Assembly: GCA_002943765.1 (NCBI GenBank)
Contig: PQWQ01000036.1
Location: 186,001 to 250,000 of the forward strand
DNA from: Psoroptes ovis
Lineage: Eukaryota > Arthropoda > Arachnida > Sarcoptiformes > Psoroptidae
DNA: 64,000 nt
Reading direction: 5' to 3'
A program made the translations under genes and the position numbers. Positions 37,377-50,499 of the stretch are shown here, in pieces (position 1 is the first letter of the stretch; each line of letters begins with the position of its first letter). The notes under the pieces are model-generated. The model did not search any database, had not been told where the DNA came from, and was given only the letters and a program-made list of their open reading frames with translations.

Positions 37377-40300
37377 ATGGATTTAATAAACACAAAAGCA
37401 AATTTACCGAATGATATTGATCATCTTGAATGTAAAATTAATCATTTATTAAATTTGATTGAAGAGAAAAACATTTCATTGAATGATTTGAATATTAAAA
37501 ATCAAAATTTATTGAAAGGTAAGTTTGCATTGAATTCGTAGAATTTCTGATGATTTAATCATTTATCTACACTTGAAATAGAAAATGAAGAAATAAAATT
37601 GATGATCAGCAAGGAATGCAGTGATCAATTGTCAGAATTGAAAAATTTAATAAAAAATTCCAATAATGCCAATGAGATGCAGATGCTTCAAACAATTGAT
37701 TCAATAATTACCAATATTCAATCATCGAGGCTTGCTGTTAGATCTATAAACAAAGAAAATGATAAAATTCTATTTGAAATGATTGATTCGAAATCGAAGC
37801 TATTTAAATATATCAATGAATTGTCTTTGTTAAAAAATAAAAATGAAATATTTGAAAAAATGATTCAAACCAAAAACAATCACATCAATGATCTTCGCAA
37901 ATATAATGATGAACAACGTGAAAAATATCAAACAAACATTAATACAATGAGAGATGAATGCAACACTCAAACAGCAACTATCAATACTATGCATAGTGAA
38001 TTAAATGACTTAAAATTAAGAAATGAACAATTGGAAAAACAAAATGAAGAATTGATTGGAAAATTAAATGAAATTGAACAAAATGATCGAAATATTCTTG
38101 AAGAATGTAAACAAAAATATGAAAGTAAACAGCGAGAATGTGAACATTTGACAAAAGAAATTGAGAAATTGAATGATATTTTCGAAAAATCCAAGATTGA
38201 TATGCTCGAAGGATATTTAGAAAAATTTTATCCAAATATTAAATTGTTGAATCAAATGTTCGAACCGAATCGTTCAATAAGTCAATTATATTCGAAATTT
38301 TTACAAACTGAAACATTAAACAAGAATTTATTGATTGAAAAAGATGTCCTAAATGAACGTTGTCAAACATTATCCAATCAATTGAATGAAAAAGAAACGG
38401 CAGCCATCAATTTGACAAATGAAATCAAACGTTTAAAATGCTTCGAGGATGAAATGTCAAAAATTGAAAATGAGAACAAAGAATTGAAAATATCATTGAA
38501 ATTTTACCAAAATTCAGTTCATTCATTGTATAATGGTGGTAAAATTTTATATGACAGTTTTCAGAAATTGTCTGCTCATCTTAATCAATTGGTTCGACAA
38601 CAAACCAATCAGCAGATCAATGATGAAAATATGCAGCAAGATACAAATACTGGAATGATGGCCGTTAAATATGTGATGGAATTACAAAATAAATTTCAAG
38701 AATATAATCAAATTCATTTGGAATTTGAGAAAAATAAACTGAATTTCATAAATGATAAACAAAATTTTCTTGAAAATGAAAATCAAATTGATGCATTGAA
38801 TCAACGTGTACAAATGCTTGAATTATTGAAAAAACAAATTCAAACAGAAATGAATGCACTTAAAAGTGAAAATGATTTATTAAAATCAATAATGACAAAT
38901 AAACAAAATGATTATGAAAATGAAATCACTAAAATGAATGATAAAATTGTCAATCTATCCACAATCAATCAATCATTAGATGAATCGAAAAAATCACTTG
39001 AAGTTGAATTGAATCAGCTGCTTAATGACATTGAAATCAAAGAACTTGAGCACAAAGAATTGTCCAATCAATTGGAAATCAAAACAAAACAATTGGAATT
39101 GAACGAAAAATGTTTGATGGCAAAAACCAAACAAATTGAACAATTGAATGATGTAAATAAAAATTTGCAAATGATCAAAAATGAATTTGAAAAATCAACA
39201 AATGTAATTGTAAATAATCTTTATGATTTATTTGAAGAAAAAAATGACTATCGAAATCGTTTAATACGAATGGAAATCGAATCCAATCAAAATGGAATCA
39301 AAGAAAAAATATTTGAAGCAAAACAAGCTTATTATTCGAAGAATTTAAGAGAATTGAATGAAAATTATAAATATTTTGACAAATTTAATTCAATTATATC
39401 GGATACAAAGTCATTAATTAATAATAATAATCAATTATGTAAAACTGAAATTGATATGATCAAGCAACAATTTGAAAATGATAAAAGAATATTAAATGAT
39501 AATCTATTGAGATTACAAAATGATCTGCGAAATGAAATTGATCGTAATACTGATATTGAAAATCGATTCATTTCGCAATTTAAGCATCAAAATTCATCAA
39601 ACACTAATAATGATTCGAATAACGGATTGTTAGTTGAAAGATTGGAAATGATAACAAAAGAATTAAATGATTTTAAACATAAATATCAAATATTGTTTGA
39701 AGAAAAGCAACGATTGCAATTGGAATTGAATCAAATGGCGAAAATTAAGCGAGAAACTGATTCAAATGCCGAAAATATTAATAAAAATAATAGTAACGAA
39801 AATATCACACAATCAATGGATTTGAATAAAATAATTGAAACAAAAAATTTATCAATTGATTTATTAGAAAAAAGATTGAAAATAATTGAAAATACAGTGA
39901 AAGAATTGGAAATGAAGCTATCGGAAAAAAATGAAAAATATCATAGATTACAACAAGATTATCGGAATTTGTGTTTAATCAAAATTAATGATGAAAATTT
40001 GCGTACAAAATTCAATGAATTCGAACGAAAAGCACAAGAATGTGATAAAGAAAAAAAATTATTAGAACAAAAATTAATACAAATGAAAATTGATCGAAAT
40101 CGAATGGAAAAAAGTAATGATAACAATTCAAAACTATTACATTCTGATAATCAAAGATTATTATCGGATAAATTCGAATTAATGGAAATGAACAGTATTC
40201 TTAATAATGACATTCAACGTTTGACAAGTAGTTGTAAGATCAATGATGATGATCATATTCAAACTTTGATCAAAAATATAACCAATAATAATAAATTACT

Positions 40301-42197
40301 TCTAAACAAAATTAAAATGTATGACTTGCAGCTTAATGATATGAAATTAATGCAAACGACAATTGATAATCTTGAAAAATGTATTGAAAACGAAAAAGAA
40401 AATTCGAAACAATTGAATAAATTATTATCACAAAAATCACAAAATAATGACATTTCTAATTTAAATGAAGAACTATTGACCAGCATTCAAACTACTCGTC
40501 AAGAGAATGAAGAATTAATGGAAAAATGTGTACGATTCTGTAGGGAAATTGAAAATTTAAAGAATCAAGAACAGGTTAAACTAATTTGATTATTATTTGA
40601 AATTATATTTTAATTTTTTATCGATACGTAGGTAATTGACAAAACATTACAAATAAAATTGCAACAAGCTGAAACAAATAAACAAGAATTGCTTTCAAAA
40701 TTGAATGAATCTAATGTGAAATTTCAAAAAATTGAAAATGAATTAAAAGAATTGATGGCTAAATTCACAAAACAAACTAGTGAACTTGAGCAACTGAGCA
40801 AAGAATCGGCTGAAATGAATGAAAAATCTGAGAAAGAATCGGAAAAAATGAAGAACGAACTGACATCACTGCAAACAATGAATCAACAATTGAAAAATTT
40901 GGCCAGAAAATATAAATCGCAATGTGAACAATATCAAAAACAGCAACAACAATCCAGTTCAAATGTCGATGTCCAACAACGACAACAATTGGCGATGGAA
41001 CAGAAAATCAAAGCTTTGAGTGATGAAAATGAAAAATTATGCAAACAAATCGAACAATTAGAATCAGAATTAGCACAATCGAGAGATAATTTTGAACAAT
41101 CAAAGCAGAAAATTCGTACAATCGGACAACAAGCAAGAAATAGAATCATCAATTTAGAGCAATCACTGAATGAACGGCAAAAACACATCGACTATCTGCA
41201 ATCGCTCGTCAAACAAAATCGAAACCAATCGGCTTCAGATGATGGAAATGGTGAAGATGACGATGATGATGATAATGAAATTGATCTGAAAATCAATAAA
41301 CAGCAATCATCGAATGTTGGACCATCAGTCAGTTCATCGAATAGTGGTGGCAGTCATCATCATTATGAACAACAGAAACAGCAGCAACAACCAAGCACAT
41401 CGTTCTCATTATCAACATTGACTACATCATCTACAGCAACAATGACTGCATCGAAAACATTGAATTTACTGAATCGAAATCGTCAACTTCACAATCAGCC
41501 ATCATCATCATCTGGTAGTAATAATGATAATGATGTGGATAATAATCGTTTACAATCAGCACACATATCATCACATACATCCACTTCAATGATGATGATT
41601 GATGAAAACAGTATGGAATCATCATCATCATCATCGTTTTTTATGCCAACCAATATTCCATCCACATCTTCATCAATGATGATGAACAAACGTCGATTAC
41701 AAAATGACAGTAATGAGCATGATAATAATAAGAATCATGGTAATAGTGCTAATAATAATAATTGTAACAAAAATATTACTAATACTAATGATGATAATAA
41801 CAATGATAATAATAATCATAAAGAAAAAGCCATCAAAATTGCAAAATTTAAACACGAAAATAGTGAAAATATTGACATGCAATCATCATCGGCAGTATCT
41901 GAACATCAATCAATGGATCATGAAATGATGGAAGAAGCTCAACAATCTTCAAGCACCGATGATGATGCTGAACATTGTCAACATAATGAACAAGAACAGA
42001 TTGTTGATCAATCACATCAGCAATTGGAACCTGAAGAAGGTGATGATGATGATGATGACAATGACAATAATAATGTTGATGATGATGAACAAGAAGAAGA
42101 AGAAGATCATCATACTGAATCGAATGATGCATCATATCCGGATCATGATGTTGTTGTTGATGCTACATCCAGTGATAATAATGATGATAATCAATAA
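37377..42197 (+). CDS. Mtor: TPR/Megator-like nuclear-pore basket coiled-coil protein
   Basis: Exons 37377-37518, 37582-40574 and 40632-42197 give 1566 aa. About the first 1240 residues are almost unbroken heptad coiled coil rich in E, K, Q, N and L. The last ~320 residues are Ser/Asn/Gln-rich and end in Asp/Glu runs (EEGDDDDDDNDNNN, EQEEEEDHH). Two segments look TPR-like: SISQLYSKFLQTETLNKNLL (compare LTELYNAYVETQDQLLLE in TPR) and NQQLKNLARKYKSQCEQ near residue 1135 (compare KKIGRRYKTQYEE), followed by the acidic unstructured tail typical of TPR. TPR lines the nuclear-basket face of the pore and acts in mRNA export and spindle-checkpoint scaffolding. At 1566 aa it is shorter than the ~2100-2400 aa usual in animals. 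Coiled coils drift easily, so another long coiled-coil protein is possible but less likely. Confidence 0.78.
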
Positions 42198-44155
42198 TCG
42201 TTCACTTATTATCAATTATTTTATTATTTACACCAACTAAAAAACTTAACTCATTTCTCTTATAGATAGCCTCTTCAATTATTCTTGGATTCACGGTCAA
42301 ATGATTTTTAATAATTGGCCTTATGTCTTTTTTTGGCTAATGATATTGTTGACAGTCAGTCAAAATTAAATTTCCTTTTTCAATTTTTAATATCAAATTG
42401 GATAAATCAAATTTGAAAAATGTCAAATAATAATTATTATTATTATTTGCAGCAGCAAGAATTGAAGTGAATTTGGAAAAATGTCAATTTTCTGGATTAC
42501 AATTCTTTTTCTAAAAAAAAGTAGTTTACTTTTATTTATCTTGAACCAATTATCTAAACGAAACATTTTTCTCGATTCATTTGGTGTTTATTAAAAAGAT
42601 TTAAAAAGTTTTTTGTTCCGTTTTTTGGATTTATCCATAACATTTGTTTTGTTTGGGTTTATCATCATTGAGCTAAATAACTTGAAAATAATAAGCATGG
42701 TAAAACAACATTGAATTTAAGACAGAGAAGAAAAAAATGTATAAAAAATGATCGATTTTAAATCGATCGATCGATCATAAACAACAACAAGGTTTGTTTG
42801 TTTGTATGTTTTTTTTAGAATCAAAATTTCAAATTTTATTTTTTTATGGTCCAGAATTTTGTAATGTTTTTTCTATTTTGTGTTGTTGTAATTAATCAAT
42901 GATTAGAAAAGAAAATTTTTCGATCGATGATTTTTGATATTTTAGATTAACATTATTACAATTCGAACATATTGGGCTGTCCCATAAGTTCTTGCCGATT
43001 TCCCAATTATTTTCTACGATATAACCGGCAAAAACTTTCCGGACAACCTAATACTTCACAAGCACATTGCAAATTATTATTTGATTGAATTTATTTAATT
43101 TTTTAATTTTGATCGAGAGCATTTAAAAAAATCCAATCACATATTTTTTTCTCTGATTCGGTAAGGAAATATTAGATAATTTTTTTGAATGCATTCGAAT
43201 GTGACCAGAGAATCAAAATAATCAAAAATCAATTAGTGCAGAAATAATTTTCTCTCATTTTGAATGATAAAAAAAATTGAAAATGAAATTTGACCAAATC
43301 TATAATATGATCAAATTTGATTGTACTTGTACATTCGATTAAAAAAAATTGCGAAAACTTTTTCCTACTTAATTTGTAAAATCAACTGATCAATATTTTC
43401 TCACGGAAGAAATCAAAGTATGTGATAAATGGGGTTCGATTTTTTTTGCATGATATTCATATTTCATGATCAATTTTCGGCTACCAGTTTTTTATTAAAT
43501 AATCATTTCAATCTTCAAAGCAAAAAACAAAAAGAAAATAAATCAATGAAATCTGTTATCATAATCAAAATGATTATATGGTGGTGAGATAATCGTTTGA
43601 AGAAAACAACAAAATATGATGGCACTATTTATTTATTATTGACACAGGTTAAGTTTTTTTTATGATTGACATTGTATTAATTTGCAATTTTTTTATTTCA
43701 CAATTTTTTTTTTTTTGCTTAGCAAAGCAAATCATTGCATTTATCTCAATCTTTATTATTGTTTTTCTTATTTTCAGTTTGATCGTAACATTTGGTAACA
43801 AACGAAATTATTTTGCTGAATTTTGTGATTTTTTTTTCTTCTTTGAAAACGGAATTCTGTCAACTGTGGATTGATGATGTTTAATTTTCAATCGAGGGAT
43901 ACAAAAATAAAAGAAGAGCAAGGGCAAAATAATTATCAAATGAATGGTAGTTTTTGTTGTTGTTTTTGTTTTGTTCAATTGCCAGACATCTAAATTCAAT
44001 CGATCGATCGATCAAATCAATTAATCATATTGAGTTGATATGATCGATTGATTTATGAATAATTTTCCTCATTATTTGAATTTATTTTTTGATATTGTTT
44101 CTGTTTGATTACCTGTGAAAGTGAATTGAAGAAAAACAAAATAACCATTTCAATT
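42198..44155. other. Intergenic region between TPR-like and TGF-beta-like genes
   Basis: AT-rich. It contains MITE copy H and short ATCGATCGATCGAT tracts near 42762 and 43999. No coding feature is supported. Confidence 0.6.
42972..43051 (-). mobile_element. Mariner-like palindromic MITE, copy H
   Basis: Starts TTGGGCTGTCCCATAAG and ends CTTTCCGGACAACCTAA, with TA on both sides (70-71 and 52-53 of the local hundreds). Read in reverse, its interior is nearly the same as copy A, so these two form subfamily 1 in opposite orientations. Confidence 0.87.
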
Positions 44156-45624
44156 ATGGCCATTAATGATTTGCTCAATTATTTTAATGGTCAAATTAAA
44201 CAAATCTCATTCATCATAATGTCACTTTCAATAATTGTTTGTTTACAACTGAATAATAATGTTGAACAAACAACTTCAATCGATTTCAATGATAGTAATC
44301 AAAAATCGTTGATCAATTCTGATTGTTTAAATTGTTATAATAATAATCATTTTAATGAAAATGAACATGATAATGAACGGATTGAGTTCATCAAAGAACA
44401 AATACTCAACAAACTTGGCATGAAAGAAGTTCCAAACTTGTTTAAAAAATCCGATATAACATTAATCAATGATTGTATGTAATCATTTTTTTTCAAGTTC
44501 ACAAAAATAACATTTATTTGTATGTAGATTTACAAAATATTGACATTGAATCGACACCAATCAAACGTGACATTGACTCTGACAATAATCAAAGTAAAAT
44601 AATTAACGATTTGATTGAAAATGATGAACATTCACAAATGGTTTATGTATTGCCAAAACATCAACATTACTATCGACTTCAATCGCCCATTTTTGACTTT
44701 TCATCTATTGCCAATAAACAATCATTTTGGACAATAAAATTCATAAAGGTACATGTCCAATATGAAGATTTCAATGATGATCCTTGGTATGGTGATAAAT
44801 TAGGATTGATTATTAAACATGTGTCAAGTTTGATTGTATTAAAAAAATATGATACATTAAATGACAATGATTTTATCGGTATTATTGAACCCGATAAATC
44901 AAAAATTAATCATAAAGATAAAATGTATGAATATGATATCACAAATTTGTTGTTATCCAATCAAAATAATACAATCAATCAAAATGGCCAGTCGAACGGT
45001 GAAATCTTAAATCAGCAACAGCAATTAATGTATGAAATGATTCGTATTTATAATGAAAATTTACAAATAAAAAAATCTTATATTCAAATTGAAATGTATG
45101 ATACTGATCATTACAAGGTAATATTTTTTCTACGAAGACATAATTGTCATTAATTGAATCATTTTTGTCATATCAACCATTTTTACAGTCAATCAAACGT
45201 AAAAAACGGCACATTGATTGCAGTGATACAATTAAATATTGTTGTCGACAAATATTTTATGTTAATTTCACAACAATCGGTAAGACTATATCAAAATGTT
45301 TTTTGTGCTTTTTTCAACACTATTCTATTTTCAAATTGAAAAAAACATGTTTGAACTATTTCTGACAACTTCACACTTTATACGACTGTGTCGTTGTTGC
45401 CGATGTTTTGTCATTTTTATCATCATAATAATATTCTGCGAAAAAAAAACGCTGTGGGTAAAATGCGAAAATGAACTTTTACTTGAAAAAAATGTCAAAA
45501 CTTGTGAAATTTTGAAAAATCAATGATTCCATTAAAATATTGATTCAACACAATGATTTTCATCAAACAGGATGGAACAATTGGATCATACAGCCATCCG
45601 GATATAATGCCAACTATTGCAAAG
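44156..45624 (+). CDS. Activin/inhibin-beta-like TGF-beta ligand, 3' end not found
   Basis: Exons 44156-44474, 44528-45117, 45189-45279 and 45571-45624 give 351 residues in frame. A hydrophobic stretch (ISFIIMSLSIIVCLQL, about residues 19-34) is the probable signal peptide or anchor. The propeptide has CLNC and ERIEFIKEQILNKLGMKEVP, like the start of activin-family propeptides. A furin site KRKKR precedes the mature domain (from H311): DCSDTIKYCCRQIFYVNF, then IGWNNWIIQPSGYNANYCKG. This is the first half of the cystine-knot domain and matches the activin-beta clade (WNDWII.PSGY.ANYC). The ligand would be secreted and signal through type I/II Ser/Thr kinase receptors to Smad2-type effectors. 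The exon ending 45624 stops in phase 1 at GTATGT; the remaining ~65-70 residues with the CC and C-terminal CxC cysteines were not found downstream. The ligand could equally be a dawdle- or Activin-beta-type. Confidence 0.85.
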
Positions 45625-48600
45625 GTATGTCTTGAGCATATTGATATGCATTTCAATATTTGATTGTAAGAATTTTAGTTTGCTTCAATGAATAATTATG
45701 ATTTTTTTTTGACGATCAATTCTCATGGGACTTGAATCGAGCATTTGAAATTTTCTCAAAAATGTATTTGACATATTTTTTTTTTTTTGGTTGTTATATA
45801 GTTTGATTGACTTTACCAACCGGAACAATAACAACAAAAATTTTGCCATTATTTTTCATTCTCATTCTTAATAAATACAACAATATTCTTAGAAATAAAT
45901 CCACCGAAAATAAAAAATAATGAGAATTTAGAATACACCACCAAATGCAGGTGACAAAACATTTTTATTGTTATAACATTATCATGACTTTAGGCCTTCA
46001 TATTAGATAGCTTCAAAATTATAAGAAAAATATAGAAAATATTTAATAAACTCTTAGACACAATTATTTGTTTACGAATCCAATTTCTTATTGTTCTTTA
46101 ATTTCCGTTATTTTTTAATGAGGAAAACCTTAAATTATTTGATAGTGAAATTTTCCATGGATTTATTTGAAAATATACCCGCAGTAATTCATGTATTATT
46201 TTGACGGAAATTGATTTTTCATTTTAATAATCCAAAATTAAAATGAAATTCAGGAATAATGACGATTTCAATTTATAAGCATATAAGCAATTTGAGTTTC
46301 TTAGAAAAAAAAATGCAACTGAATAATGTTTCAAGATTAATTGTATCGTTTTATAAATTAGTTTCGACGGCAGCAATCATCATCAATCGTTGCAGTCGTC
46401 TTCCATAATTAAGTCAAATGGCTTCGATCAATTTTTAGTGGTAATTTGATCAATGATATTTTTAATTAATCATTAATTGATCAAAATATTATTAGAAATA
46501 ATAACTTGATCAGTAACAAAAAGCTAAACTTGAAATTTTTGATAAATTGATTTGTATATTAATTTCAAATGAAATAACGAAACGAATAGAAAAAATCAAT
46601 CAATCGATCAATAATTGAATAGAAAAGCATATATTCACTGAAAATTGATACCATAATTCATAAGTAGAATGTAATTATGATGAAGGAGAATATCATTTTT
46701 CATTATTATTATTGAAGCGAAAATGAAAATAATAAGTAAAAGAAATGTAAAATGTAAAATTGAAATGAATAATAATCAATAATGAACATGAATGGAGAAT
46801 TGTTTATTTGACAAATGAAAAATAATAATAATCTTTATTAATAGAAATTTCTTTCTTTTTTTGTATTTATTCCTCTTTTTTTGGCTGAATATAAACATCC
46901 AAAACATCAATTCAACCTCTCTCGTTCGTTTGTTTTGGCTGCTGTTAATCAAAAATAAATTTGAAATAAGGAAAATGTGATCTAAGCCATGCTCGTTATC
47001 ATCACACTACTGTTATCGGTAATGTACCAAAATTTTGTTTAATATTTGTTTTCATTATGTTCTCGCTGTTTGTTTGCTTATTGGCCATGAACTAAAATGC
47101 TTATTGTTCAGTGTTTAGTGTATCCATATATTTTCATCACATCATACACAAAAAAAATTGACTATTTTCCTTACAATAACCTTAGAGCGATATAAAAAAA
47201 AATTTAAGAAAAGAATTTAACTTATAATAGTAATTGGTAAGCTTGATAGAAGGGACAAACCAATGACAATGACAATAAATAATGGAGAGGAAATTTCAGT
47301 TGGGTGAAACAATAGCAAAACAGCTACAAAACAAAAAACACGAAAATCTCATCATCGTTTTATATTAGAAACGACTGTCCATTATGTTAGTGTATTATCA
47401 TGAATATAAAAATGAGAATAAATAAACAGTGGTTTTGCTTTATTTTTGCCTTTATTGCTTAAATTCTGTTTAATCTAATCAAATGGTAAAAATGGTCAAA
47501 GCTTTATATGTTACATTGTATCAAAAACAGTATAGAATAAAACAGTTGAGTAAATAATATGTCTGGCCAACATTTGCGATTACCAATACTAATAATAAAT
47601 TATTGAAAACGCATACAAAACACCTATTCTCATTTGGTAAATGTATTTTGATGATTCAAAATATTTTTCTGTTGTTTAATTTTAATGATGAAAACATCGT
47701 ATGATAAAAAACAATGGTTTTCATTAAACAGCAGAAATAATTGTCAACAATTTTTTGATATTGTTTTGTGTTTGATGGCAATGAATTAATAATGGACCAT
47801 TTTTCCAATTCATTTTGTATCATGTATTTTTAATAGGAAAATACCCGAAAATAAATGTTTGCTGTTCACCAAAAGAAATGTCATCGGTAAATAATAATTG
47901 TAATGTTTCAATAATGATAAAATCATATCTAATGCTATCATTGTTTTTTGTTTGTTTGTTTCAATATTCACATAGATATCATTAATATACATTGACATTG
48001 ATTATAATGTTTATAAGAAAAATTTGCCCAATATGGTTGTTGAATCTTGTGATTGCGCTTAAGCAAAACTGTTTACCACCAATACACACAAATGCATGCA
48101 TCATCATCAATTCAATTTATCATTTTTGCTTCAAAATTCTATTATTTATTATTATTGTTGACGATGAATTGTCGGTGACGAACAAAAAATGATTCACATT
48201 GAAAACGACAACAATTTTAGTATTAAAATATGTAGAAATATATCCATTTTTTTCATGAAGCAAATATTATTTATTCAAGTGCATTTGATTATAATCATTT
48301 AATATAAATCATAGACACTCAAATACCTATTGCTGCTTTTTAATATTTAAATTTTGATGAAAACATTACAGCCACACATACCCTTATTGATAGTGAATAA
48401 GTGATTCCAATTTCATACAGTTGTGGAGAGCCAAAATGAAAAAGAAAGAAAGAGGAAAAAAAATTCCATTAATAATAAATTTTATTAGAATTTCATATGA
48501 ATCTATGAATATAATGAAATATATTCACATTGAAATCACCTATACCATGTTGTGGAATGGAAATAATGGTGAAATACAAATATAAATCATGGTTGAGATT

Positions 48601-48750
48601 CACCAAAAAAAAAAATATATTCTCCAATGTATATTATTTTGACTTGAATAAATGAATTTAGTATACACATATTAAAAGCATAAATATGAAATTGAATTGT
48701 GAAAATATGAAAAAAAGAATGTGAAAATGAATTTGAATTTGCATATTGAA

Positions 48751-48789
<39 letters not shown>

Positions 48790-50499
48790 GAGTATATTAT
48801 ATCAAACACACAGGTTTTCATTCATTCATTCAATGCATTTTGGTTTCGATTGGAGAATTTTAGTGTGGAGAATTTCATGTTGGGCAACAAAAATATTCAA
48901 AGATGATGATGATCATTATCATTATGCATGTATGCAGCATTGTACTGTGTAAGCAATAGATAACATCATTATTATTATTATTATGATTATGATGCTTTGC
49001 GTTACATTTTTTCAATTACTATTTAAACATCAAAAGAAAAAATTTGAATGCTTCAAATCGTTTTTGGTGAAACCATTTTTTCATTAAAAAAATGTATTGA
49101 TTATTTTATATATTCTCTCCATGATGAAAAAAAAGATGAAGGTAAAAAATTGTTTTTGATATATATTTTTGAATAAGATTTTTTGTGATTACAAAAAAGC
49201 AAAAAAGCTTAAACATTTTTCATTCGAAATGAAATTTGGGTTAAATCTCAATTTTCAATATTTCTATTTTTTTATTCATTTTTTGCTGATTTTGAATTTT
49301 TCCAATTCAATGATTTCTTTTTTTATATTTGCTTATATTTTGAAAACAAACAAACAAATCTTTATCCATTCATATCATAAAATTATGTGCATTGCCATAA
49401 AGTATTGCTCGATAGCATGTCAATGAAATAATAAAAAAATATCCGATTGACAGATTATTATTATTATTGCTTTTATTATTATTGAAAAAACATTTCAAAA
49501 AAAAACATTTAAAAAACAAAAATGAAAAATCTTCCATTCAACCTAAACAATTGAGAAAATTTCGATGTGAAAAATCTGTTGCAAAATCGTGTATTGAATA
49601 TGGTCAAAATACTTTTTTTCGAGTATTGATTTCGATGATCATTTTTTATTTTCATTTTTTTTGACCAATAAAATAACCATAAGAATATGCAAGTGAGACA
49701 TGACCATTAGTGTTGGTCAAATTTTTTATTTTCATATTTATAACAGTGGTAAAATAGCACAAAATTTGATCATTATTTATGTTTAAATTTTAATTTCGAA
49801 TTTCGATGAAAATTCCTCAAATTATGATAAATGAATATGGTGTTCCTTTGCGATTATTTTAGAATGAAATTTTATTTGGAATTCCGATTTGAATTTTAAT
49901 ATCTCTGACACATGTGCACGCTTGTTTGTTTGATAATGAAACAATGGAATGGTAACATCTGTGAAGAATAATTTTGATCGAAATGAAATAATAGAAATGA
50001 TTCTTTGATTGTTTTTTTTTTTGTTGATTTTAAGGACTTTAAAATTTGCGCTCGATTAATGATCAAATGTAATGAAAATAGTTTATTTTTATTAATATTG
50101 ATCTTTGATCGATTCCGATATTTTCCTTTCGATTGTTCGAATGGAGAATTTATTTATTTAATTCTATTTTTTTTGAATTAAACAATTCAACATTTTGATT
50201 TGATTTATTCACATCTGGTCTATTATTATTGTTGTTCGGTCAAATACACACATCCACTAAATGATTATCGATTTGATTGATGACCATTTTTTCGAAGAAG
50301 AAAATTTCAAATCGTTTGAACTTTGATTTTGCAATTTTTTTGGGCAAAATATTTACCATTTTGTATTTGATTGATTGTCAATTTTCTTTTGTTTTCTATT
50401 TCATCGATTTGGTTTCGGTTTTTCGCTGTGAAACAAAATTATAAAACGAGAGAATTTGAAATCATTTTTTAAAATCAATTTAAAATGAGAATGAGAATA
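45625..50499. other. Region after the ligand gene, possibly intron
   Basis: AT-rich. It may be the start of a long intron of the TGF-beta gene, since the last exon is missing. It holds an (ATT)n microsatellite at about 48749-48789 and several open frames that look like chance (K/N/F/I-rich, no splice support). Confidence 0.45.
48749..48789. repeat. (ATT)n microsatellite
   Basis: About 13 uninterrupted ATT/TTA triplets. The surrounding short open frames (runs of Y or I) are products of this repeat. Confidence 0.9.

Noticed and set aside
41697..42135. Open frames rich in I, M and H over the TPR-like 3' end
   Set aside because: Alternate-frame products of GAT/AAT/CAT triplet runs in the acidic tail.
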